Assembly (NCBI GenBank): GCA_903920415.1
Contig: CAIXMD010000205.1
Coordinates: forward strand, 1-12,287
Length of the DNA: 12,287 nucleotides
Direction: 5' to 3'
DNA from: an uncultured Desulfomonile sp.
GTDB taxonomy: Bacteria > Desulfobacterota > Desulfomonilia > Desulfomonilales > Desulfomonilaceae
In this document: in pieces, positions 6,855-12,287 of the stretch
How the letters are laid out: each line of letters begins with the position of its first letter
How positions within the stretch are numbered: the first letter of the stretch is position 1
Program-made: the position numbers and the translations under genes
Notes under the pieces: generated by a model
Told to the model about the DNA's origin: nothing
Database searches by the model: none
The model's input: the letters and a program-made list of their open reading frames with translations, nothing else

Positions 6855-7343
6855 ATGTCACGAAAATACACCCAAACAAGAAATTCAACTGGGAAAATCA
6901 TCCTGTTCGCGGTACTTTGCTGCGGAATTCTTGGATACACTGGTACGGCTGTAGCGTGGAATTTCACAGTTCCGGCTACCGAAGTTAAACCGCAGAACGG
7001 TGTTTTTGAATTTCCTGTATCAGCCTTCCAGGATGGAAAGGCAAAGCACTTCGAATACAAGCACTCTCCAAGCCAATGGGTACGTTTTTTTGTGGTGAAG
7101 AGCACGGACGGTGTTATCAGGGCAGCATTTGACGCTTGCGAAGTCTGCTACAAATCAAAGAAAGGCTACGTGCAGCAAGGGAACGACATGGTTTGTATCA
7201 ATTGTGGCCTCAAATTTCGGACCGACAAGGTGAACGAGATTAAGGGCGGCTGCAATCCTTCGCCTCTGAAACGAACCATTCAAGGTGACAAGATGATAAT
7301 CACCCAGCAGGACGTGCTGACCGGACAAAAATACTTTCAGTAG
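6855..7343 (+). CDS. DUF2318 (FtrD-like) periplasmic Cys-rich protein
   Basis: A 162-residue protein with a signal peptide or membrane anchor (hydrophobic ~14-34, ending TAVAW) followed by a DUF2318 domain. The diagnostic cysteines are all present: FDACEVC (C95, C98), MVCINCG (C114, C117) and KGGCNP (C133), with KKGYVQQGN between the first two pairs. Family members are annotated as membrane Fe-S or FtrD-like proteins and accompany metal, especially iron, transport. In the Campylobacter P19 iron locus a comparable protein is encoded directly before ABC permease and ATPase genes, which is the arrangement here (comparison from memory). AAAGGA at 6841-6846 supports this ATG. The next gene starts 9 bases after the stop. 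Confidence 0.88.
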   Translation: MSRKYTQTRNSTGKIILFAVLCCGILGYTGTAVAWNFTVPATEVKPQNGVFEFPVSAFQDGKAKHFEYKHSPSQWVRFFVVKSTDGVIRAAFDACEVCYKSKKGYVQQGNDMVCINCGLKFRTDKVNEIKGGCNPSPLKRTIQGDKMIITQQDVLTGQKYFQ

Positions 7344-7352
7344 GGGGATGCA

Positions 7353-8510
7353 ATGAAACTTCACGATATAGCGTTCAACAACCTGAGGCGAAGAAAGGGC
7401 AAGGTGTTCTTCTTGGTGATGGGGCTTCTTGTGGGAGTGGCTTCAGTGGTTGCTCTACTCACTACTACCAGCACTCTGGAAGAAGACATTGCACACAAAA
7501 TGGACGAGTTCGGGGCAAACATCCTGATCACACCGCGCTCCGAAGGTCTGTCTCTCACTTATGGAGGCCTGAGTTTGGGAGGTCTTTCGTTTGACCTCAA
7601 GTAAATCTCTCAACAGGACTTGGACAAGATAAAGACCATCAGCAACGCTGCAAATATAAGAATTGTAAGCCCAAAGGTCTTTGGGGTTTTTGAAAGCAAC
7701 GAGAATAAAGCCCTCGTTGTAGGCGTGGATTTCCAAGCGGAACTGTCTCTGAAGAAATGGTGGAAAATCACAGGCAAGCAGCCTGAGTACGAGGATGAAA
7801 TCCTTGTTGGGAATGAGGCTGCTGAACGCTTCCAGCTCAAAACCGGTTCTTCCGTGGATATAAAAGGTGAAACCTTTAACGTTGCGGGTGTGCTTGAACC
7901 AACCGGATCCCAGGACGATAATCTCCTTTTCATGGCTCTTCCGGTTACGCAAAAGTTGTTCGGCAAAGAAAATCAGGTGGGCATGGTTGAGGTTGCGGCA
8001 CTCTGCAAGAATTGCCCTATCTCAGAAATAGTCGCCCAGATTTCCGAAAAGATCCCTACTGCCAAGGTTACGGCAGTCCAGCAGGTGGTTGAGGGTCGTA
8101 TGGATACGCTCCATAACTTCCGCAAGTTTTCTCTTGGCATCTCCGGTCTGGTGTTGTTTGTGGGGTCCATGGTTGTCTTCGTGACAATGATGGGAAGTGT
8201 GAATGAGCGCACACGAGAAATAGGGATATTCAGCGCAATAGGTTTTAGAAAATCTCACATCATGCGCATCATCCTCCTGGAAGCCTTCGTCGTCTCATTG
8301 GTTGCCGGGATAGTCGGCTATCTTGCAGGGATCGGTATCACTCGCTTGCTCCTGACCTTCCTGACCGATCATGCGCCCCATTTTTCTCTGGATCCGATGG
8401 TAGCTGCCGGAGCTGTCTTTCTCGCTGTGTTGCTCGGCCTTGTGGCATCCCTTTACCCTGCAATGACAGCGTCCCGGATGGATCCCAGCGAAGCCCTACG
8501 GACGTTATAA
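7353..8510 (+). pseudogene. FtsX/MacB-type ABC transporter permease interrupted by one in-frame TAA
   Basis: One ~385-codon reading frame runs through the whole span, broken only by TAA at 7602-7604. Before the stop lie a cytoplasmic start (MKLHDIAFNNLRRRKGK), helix 1 and the beginning of the periplasmic domain. After it, in the same frame, the periplasmic domain continues (NAANIRIVSPKVFG), with a CKNC motif at 8004-8015 and three helices around the FtsX-like loop NERTREIGIFSAIGFRKSHI, ending in the MacB/LolC-like MDPSEALRTL. A substitution, not an indel, explains this. Nothing shows efficient reinitiation: TTG 7620 has no spaced Shine-Dalgarno and the next in-frame ATG is 7932, well inside the domain. 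It may therefore be a recent pseudogene, read through, or a base-call error. The start follows a G-rich RBS (7343-7347). Its ATPase is encoded next. Confidence 0.8.
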
Positions 8511-8520
8511 GGAGGTTCCA

Positions 8521-9213
8521 ATGAGTTACATCGTCGCTGATAAGGTTGCAAAAGAATTCGGCAACGGTGACGGCAAGGTTACGGCGGTTCGCAGTATAGA
8601 CCTGTCAATTGAACAAGGTGAGTTCATATCAATTATGGGTGAGTCCGGTGCGGGCAAGAGCACGCTGCTGTCCATGCTCGGTGGGTTGTTGAGCCCCACG
8701 AGAGGCCACATCAACATCGGCGGGATCGACATTTATTCTCTTAAAAGGGACAAGCTTGCCGATTTCAGACGAGAGTTTATGGGATTTATTTTTCAATCGT
8801 TTCAGCTCGTTCCCTATTTGAATGTTCTTGAAAACGTCCAGCTTCCTCTCGCTGTTACGCATCATTCCGAAGCTGCCAAGAAATCGCTGGCTCTATCGGC
8901 TCTGGAGAGAGTTGGGCTGAAGGATAAAGCTCACCGCTTGCCCAACCAAATCTCAGGTGGTGAGCAGGAAAGGGTCGCCATAGCACGAGCTGTGGTAAAC
9001 GAACCGCCCATCCTGTTTGCAGATGAGCCGACGGGCAACCTGGATTCCAGAAACTCCGCCGAGGTCATGAACCTGCTCAAAAAGCTCAACTCAGAAGGAC
9101 AGACCATAGTCATGGTCACCCACAGCAGGCTCAATGCGGAGTACGCAGATCGCATTGTGGAAGTCGCCGACGGCGGGATTAAGGATATGCCCGTAATGCG
9201 CGCCATGTGCTGA
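8521..9213 (+). CDS. ABC transporter ATP-binding protein, LolD/MacB type
   Basis: A 230-residue cytoplasmic ATPase with all motifs intact: Walker A GESGAGKST (residues 40-48), Q-loop Q92, signature ISGGEQERVAIARA (144-157), Walker B ILFADE (164-169), D-loop NLDS and switch histidine H201 in MVTHS. This is the LolD/MacB/FtsE group, which drives FtsX-like permeases by mechanotransmission more often than by classical transport. Its partner is the interrupted permease immediately upstream; the Shine-Dalgarno AAGGAGG (8509-8515) overlaps that gene's stop, so the two were translationally linked. If the permease is truly dead, this ATPase lacks its local membrane partner. Confidence 0.93.
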   Translation: MSYIVADKVAKEFGNGDGKVTAVRSIDLSIEQGEFISIMGESGAGKSTLLSMLGGLLSPTRGHINIGGIDIYSLKRDKLADFRREFMGFIFQSFQLVPYLNVLENVQLPLAVTHHSEAAKKSLALSALERVGLKDKAHRLPNQISGGEQERVAIARAVVNEPPILFADEPTGNLDSRNSAEVMNLLKKLNSEGQTIVMVTHSRLNAEYADRIVEVADGGIKDMPVMRAMC

Positions 9214-9262
9214 GGACCAAACCCAAAGTAGACCGTACACGAACCAATCGACCACTCTTACC

Positions 9263-9268
9263 AGGAGG
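9263..9268 (+). promoter_or_regulatory. Shine-Dalgarno that fixes the GTG start of the CusB-like gene
   Basis: AGGAGG lies 7 bases before GTG 9276. The longer frame could open at GTG 9207 inside the ATPase gene, but that start has no RBS and would add 23 polar residues before the membrane anchor. Confidence 0.7.
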
Positions 9269-9275
9269 AACAACC

Positions 9276-11411
9276 GTGAATATGAACTGGTCCAGCTATA
9301 CTCACAGTGGAAGGACAAAGGCAATTCTCCTCCTGGTACTCATTCTTATCTCATTTTCAGTCGGTTTCTTTCTTTCTGGGAGATCTAAGACCAGCGTGGA
9401 GGGAGTACCCATCCCAGGAGATTCTGCGAGCCTCGCAGTTCGCGACGCTGCTTCTGGGAATTATCAGAAGGAAGCTCTAAAGGCGCAACTCTGGACGTGC
9501 TCCATGCATCCCCAGATCAAACTCCCGAAACCCGGGAAGTGTCCCATTTGCTACATGGACCTCATTCCCCTTGAAACAGGCAGTGCAGATTCGTCAAAAG
9601 GGCTGCTTCGCCGGTATTCCATGTCAGATCAAGCAAAGAAGCTGGCTGAGGTCGAGACTTCCGAAGTAATGAGGCAGCGGGCGAAAATCGAAGTGCGAAT
9701 GCTGGGTATGGTTTACGAGGACGAGACAAGGGCCGCTGTGTTGACCTCCAGAGTGGATGGCCGCCTGGACGAGATCTATGTAAACTTTACCGGCGTTCAA
9801 GTGACCAAGGGTGATCCCATGGTTACCATCTGGAGTCCAACCCTCATAAAAAGCCAGGTGGAGCTGTTTGAAACCATACGAGGTAGTGAACCCGACGAAT
9901 CAGTCATAAGAGGAGCAGAAGAAAAGCTCATTCAATTGGGTCTGACCAGAGAACAGATCTCTGAAATTAAAGAGAAAAAGAAGCCAATTTTGAATGTTAC
10001 CCTTAAAGCTCCCATAAGCGGAACGGTAATGAAAAAATTCGCGGTCCTTGGGCAGTTTGTGAAAGAAGGGACCGAAATGTACATCATTAACGATCTGTCG
10101 CACGTGTGGATCAAATTGGATGCATACGAAACTGATATCCCGTGGATCAGATACGGCCAGGATGTGACATTCACTACGAAGTCGGTTCCAGGACGGAAAT
10201 TTTCCGGTAAAGTCCTCTTTATAGACCCGATGTTGGATACAAAAACCCGGTCGGTTAAAGTTCGAGTGGAGGCGGCCAATCCTGACCTGAGCTTGAAGCC
10301 TGGCATGTTTGTGACCGCAGAACTGCAATCGGAAATCGATCAGTCAGGCAGAGTAATAAAGGCCGAATGGGCCGGGAAATTCATTTGTCCTGTGCATCCC
10401 AGGGACGAGGCCAGTCCGGTGCCGGGAACCTGTCCGGAGAGCAAAATGGCATTGAAGCCCGCCTCGGCGTTTGGATATGTTGACGAAAAGGACCCGGTAT
10501 TCCCTCTCGTTGTTCCTGCTTCAGCCCCCCTTATCACAGGAAAAAGAGCGCTCGTTTACGTAGAGGTGCCCCAGAGCGACCGACCTACGTACGAAGCCCG
10601 AGATGTCGTGCTCGGGCCTCGGGCGGGCGACAACTACTTGATCTATGAAGGGTTAAAAGAAGGCGAGAGGGTGGTATCTCGCGGTAACTTCAAGATCGAT
10701 AGCGCAATGCAGATTCTTGCAAGGCCAAGCATGATGAACCCTGTACAGGCTACAAGAACCGACCAGGCACAGGAAAAAATAGAAGAACAAGTCATCCGGA
10801 AGCTGACAGTCCCCAGATCGTTTCTGAAGGAATTAACCCCTATCATTGGAGAATATCTGAAGCTGAAAGAAGCCCTGGTTGATGAAGACGCCGAGGCTGT
10901 GGGCAAACACACGACCAGGCTCGGCGACCTTTTGAAAGACGTGAATGCACAGTCTCTCGATGGACGAGCCCGAGGCACTTGGAATGACCTTTCCACAACC
11001 ATGATGAATGGGCTCGATGTAATAACCAGAACTTCAGTCATCGAGTCTCGGCGCAAAGCATTCGATCCGGTATCCGAAGCCTTTGTTCAGTTGCTCATGG
11101 GTTTTCGTCACGTAATGAGCGAGCCCTTGGTCGTTTTTCATTGCCCTATGGCATTTGATCGGCGAGGAGCCTATTGGGTACAGGCTGGCGAGGACAGGCG
11201 CAACCCCTACTTTGGCCGTAAGCCCTTCAACGGTCAAGACATGTTGACGTGTGGAGAGATAGTGGAAAAGATTCCGCCCGAACAGGATGTAGCCCCCTCC
11301 AAGACTGATTTCGAGGATTCCGGGCCGAGTCAACCTGAACCACTCCCCTCATCTGAATCAAGCGACCTCAAACATGGGGACCATTCAGGAGACATGGTGG
11401 TGGAAAAATGA
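9276..11411 (+). CDS. CusB-like RND periplasmic adaptor with HMBD modules and a DUF3347 tail
   Basis: A 711-residue membrane-fusion protein, far longer than E. coli CusB (~400). Residues 16-34 form an N-terminal anchor (AILLLVLILISFSVGFFL). A heavy-metal-binding domain follows (about 72-99: WTCSMHP...GKCPICYMDLIP, ligand candidates C75, H78, C89, C92). The adaptor core (~120-365) carries the barrel-sandwich and beta-barrel segments (SRVDGRLDEIYVNFTGVQV, LKAPISGTVMKKFAVLGQFV, SLKPGMFVTAEL). A second, degenerate HMBD copy lies at ~369-395 (ICPVHP...GTCPESKM), with Ser in place of the last Cys. The rest of the adaptor (VVSRGNFKIDSAMQ) is followed by a DUF3347-like domain (~506-668) with HCPMAF and MLTCGE, then a Pro/Ser/His-containing tail. 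It should bridge the CusA-like pump to an outer-membrane channel; its stop overlaps the pump gene by ATGA. Confidence 0.9.
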   Translation: MNMNWSSYTHSGRTKAILLLVLILISFSVGFFLSGRSKTSVEGVPIPGDSASLAVRDAASGNYQKEALKAQLWTCSMHPQIKLPKPGKCPICYMDLIPLETGSADSSKGLLRRYSMSDQAKKLAEVETSEVMRQRAKIEVRMLGMVYEDETRAAVLTSRVDGRLDEIYVNFTGVQVTKGDPMVTIWSPTLIKSQVELFETIRGSEPDESVIRGAEEKLIQLGLTREQISEIKEKKKPILNVTLKAPISGTVMKKFAVLGQFVKEGTEMYIINDLSHVWIKLDAYETDIPWIRYGQDVTFTTKSVPGRKFSGKVLFIDPMLDTKTRSVKVRVEAANPDLSLKPGMFVTAELQSEIDQSGRVIKAEWAGKFICPVHPRDEASPVPGTCPESKMALKPASAFGYVDEKDPVFPLVVPASAPLITGKRALVYVEVPQSDRPTYEARDVVLGPRAGDNYLIYEGLKEGERVVSRGNFKIDSAMQILARPSMMNPVQATRTDQAQEKIEEQVIRKLTVPRSFLKELTPIIGEYLKLKEALVDEDAEAVGKHTTRLGDLLKDVNAQSLDGRARGTWNDLSTTMMNGLDVITRTSVIESRRKAFDPVSEAFVQLLMGFRHVMSEPLVVFHCPMAFDRRGAYWVQAGEDRRNPYFGRKPFNGQDMLTCGEIVEKIPPEQDVAPSKTDFEDSGPSQPEPLPSSESSDLKHGDHSGDMVVEK

Positions 11412-12287
11412 TGTATCCACCTACCAATCATCACCGACGCCCCGCTGCGTCTGATGAATCGTTCTTTTCAAGAATAATGAGGGTGTGGATCGAACAGAAA
11501 TTGCTGGTGGCAGTCTTGCTGTCCGCGACTATTTTGTTCGGTCTCGTGGTAGCACCCTTCGATTGGGAAATTTCCTGGCTGCCCAGACATCCGGTTCCCG
11601 TCGATGCAATCCCCGATATTGGAGAAAATCAGCAGATCGTTTTTACTACATGGGAAGGAAGGTCTCCAAAAGATATTGAAGACCAGATTACTTATCCGCT
11701 TACCGTGTCCCTTCTCGGCATCCCTGGAGTAAAGGCGATCAGGAGCAATTCTTTTTTCGGCTTTTCCACAATCTACATAATTTTCAAAGAGGACATCGAG
11801 TTCTATTGGTCTCGGTCACGTATCCTTGAAAAGCTGAATTCACTGCCTTCCGGAACTTTGCCCCAGGGCGTCCAGCCCGCCATGGGACCCGACGCCACTG
11901 CCCTTGGCCAGGTTTTTTGGTACACACTCGAAGGAGAGGGTTTCGGTCTCGAGGAACTGAGAACCATTCAGGACTACTACGTGCGCTATCTGCTCCAATC
12001 AGCTGGAGGAGTCAGTGAGGTCGCTTCTGTTGGAGGATATGTTAAGGAATACCAGATAGATATAAACCCAGAAGCGATGCGGGCTCATGGCATCACCCTG
12101 CCGGAGATTATTAGTGCGGTGCGAAGCTCCAACTTGGACGTGGGAGCGGGCACCATAGAGGTGAACAGAGTAGAATACACCATACGGGGTCTCGGATTTC
12201 TCCGATCTGTCCAGGACCTTGCGGACAGCGTGATCAAGACCAACGACAATGTTCCCCTCTTCATAAAAGACATTGCCAACGTATCCC
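11408..12287 (+). CDS. CusA-like heavy-metal RND efflux pump, 5' part, truncated by the window edge
   Basis: An open frame from ATG 11408 to the window end with no stop (about 293 codons of the ~1,050 usual for this family). It encodes a cytoplasmic start, a first transmembrane helix (LLVAVLLSATILFGLVVAPF), and the beginning of the porter domain with HME-RND hallmarks: IPDIGENQQIVFTTWEGRSP, IEDQITYPL, FFGFSTIYIIF, YWSRSRILEKL, GPDATALGQVFWYTLEG, and VGGYVKEYQIDINPEAM. These mark a proton-driven Cu/Ag-type (CusA) rather than drug-type RND pump; the methionine relay and the proton-path residues lie beyond the window, so the metal cannot be confirmed. The start overlaps the adaptor stop (ATGA), although the RBS is poor; ATG 11477 (MRVWIEQK) is an alternative start that would remove 23 residues. 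Confidence 0.93.
   Translation, partial: MMYPPTNHHRRPAASDESFFSRIMRVWIEQKLLVAVLLSATILFGLVVAPFDWEISWLPRHPVPVDAIPDIGENQQIVFTTWEGRSPKDIEDQITYPLTVSLLGIPGVKAIRSNSFFGFSTIYIIFKEDIEFYWSRSRILEKLNSLPSGTLPQGVQPAMGPDATALGQVFWYTLEGEGFGLEELRTIQDYYVRYLLQSAGGVSEVASVGGYVKEYQIDINPEAMRAHGITLPEIISAVRSSNLDVGAGTIEVNRVEYTIRGLGFLRSVQDLADSVIKTNDNVPLFIKDIANVS

Noticed and set aside
7620..8510. Independent gene beginning at TTG 7620
   Set aside because: It is in the same frame as the upstream 83-codon piece and continues the same permease domain; no spaced Shine-Dalgarno precedes the TTG.
9207..9275. GTG start of the CusB-like gene inside the ATPase gene
   Set aside because: No Shine-Dalgarno there, while AGGAGG precedes GTG 9276 with 7-base spacing and gives a normal N-terminal anchor.
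11485..11679. Short + strand frame near the right edge
   Set aside because: It overlaps the clear CusA-like frame starting at 11408 in another phase; the CusA reading has all family motifs.
1..12287. tRNA, rRNA, CRISPR array or riboswitch
   Set aside because: No cloverleaf, rRNA-like block, regularly spaced repeat or recognisable riboswitch core was found by eye on either strand.

Overview
The window reads as chromosomal DNA from a Gram-negative bacterium. An RND efflux system implies an outer membrane. A Liv-type ABC importer next to DUF2318, HMA and CusBA-type metal genes is typical of Desulfobacterota (former Deltaproteobacteria, for example Syntrophobacter- or Desulfomonile-like organisms). 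That placement is an inference from gene style; no phylogenetic marker is present.

Region 1 (1-4276, + strand) is a branched-chain amino acid (HAAT/Liv) ABC importer: the 3' part of a periplasmic substrate-binding protein, permeases LivH and LivM, and ATPases LivG and LivF. The last four genes are tightly packed (TTG start behind a strong Shine-Dalgarno for livM, TAGATG junction livM/livG, 1-base overlap livG/livF). A weak terminator-like T-run follows livF.

Region 2 (4277-5200) is an AT-rich island on the opposite strand. It carries a TumE/TumA-type toxin-antitoxin pair (DUF6516 toxin, then winged-helix antitoxin, ATGA overlap). It is flanked by a 12-bp inverted repeat on the livF side and by a small perfect palindrome just upstream of the toxin.

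Region 3 (5158-12287, + strand) is a metal-handling gene cluster. In order it holds a small secreted protein with 14 cysteines, a membrane-anchored HMA domain fused to a SurA-N-like chaperone domain, a DUF2318 periplasmic protein with CxxC pairs, an FtsX/MacB-type ABC permease, its LolD-like ATPase, a very long CusB-like adaptor with several metal-binding modules, and the first ~293 codons of a CusA-like HME-RND pump that runs off the right edge. That last gene is easy to miss because its stop codon lies outside the window.

The set suggests that metal, probably Cu(I) or Ag(I) but possibly iron or another soft metal, is captured in the periplasm by Cys/His modules and handed to the RND pump. 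The ABC transporter + DUF2318 unit resembles the accessory part of the Campylobacter P19 iron locus. The ABC permease carries a single in-frame TAA (7602-7604) with homologous reading frame on both sides, so it is either recently inactivated, read through, or a sequencing error.

The most notable points are the composite ABC/DUF2318/RND layout, the HMA-SurA_N fusion, the Cys-rich leader-gene product, and the nonsense codon in an otherwise intact operon. No tRNA, rRNA, CRISPR array or insertion sequence was seen.
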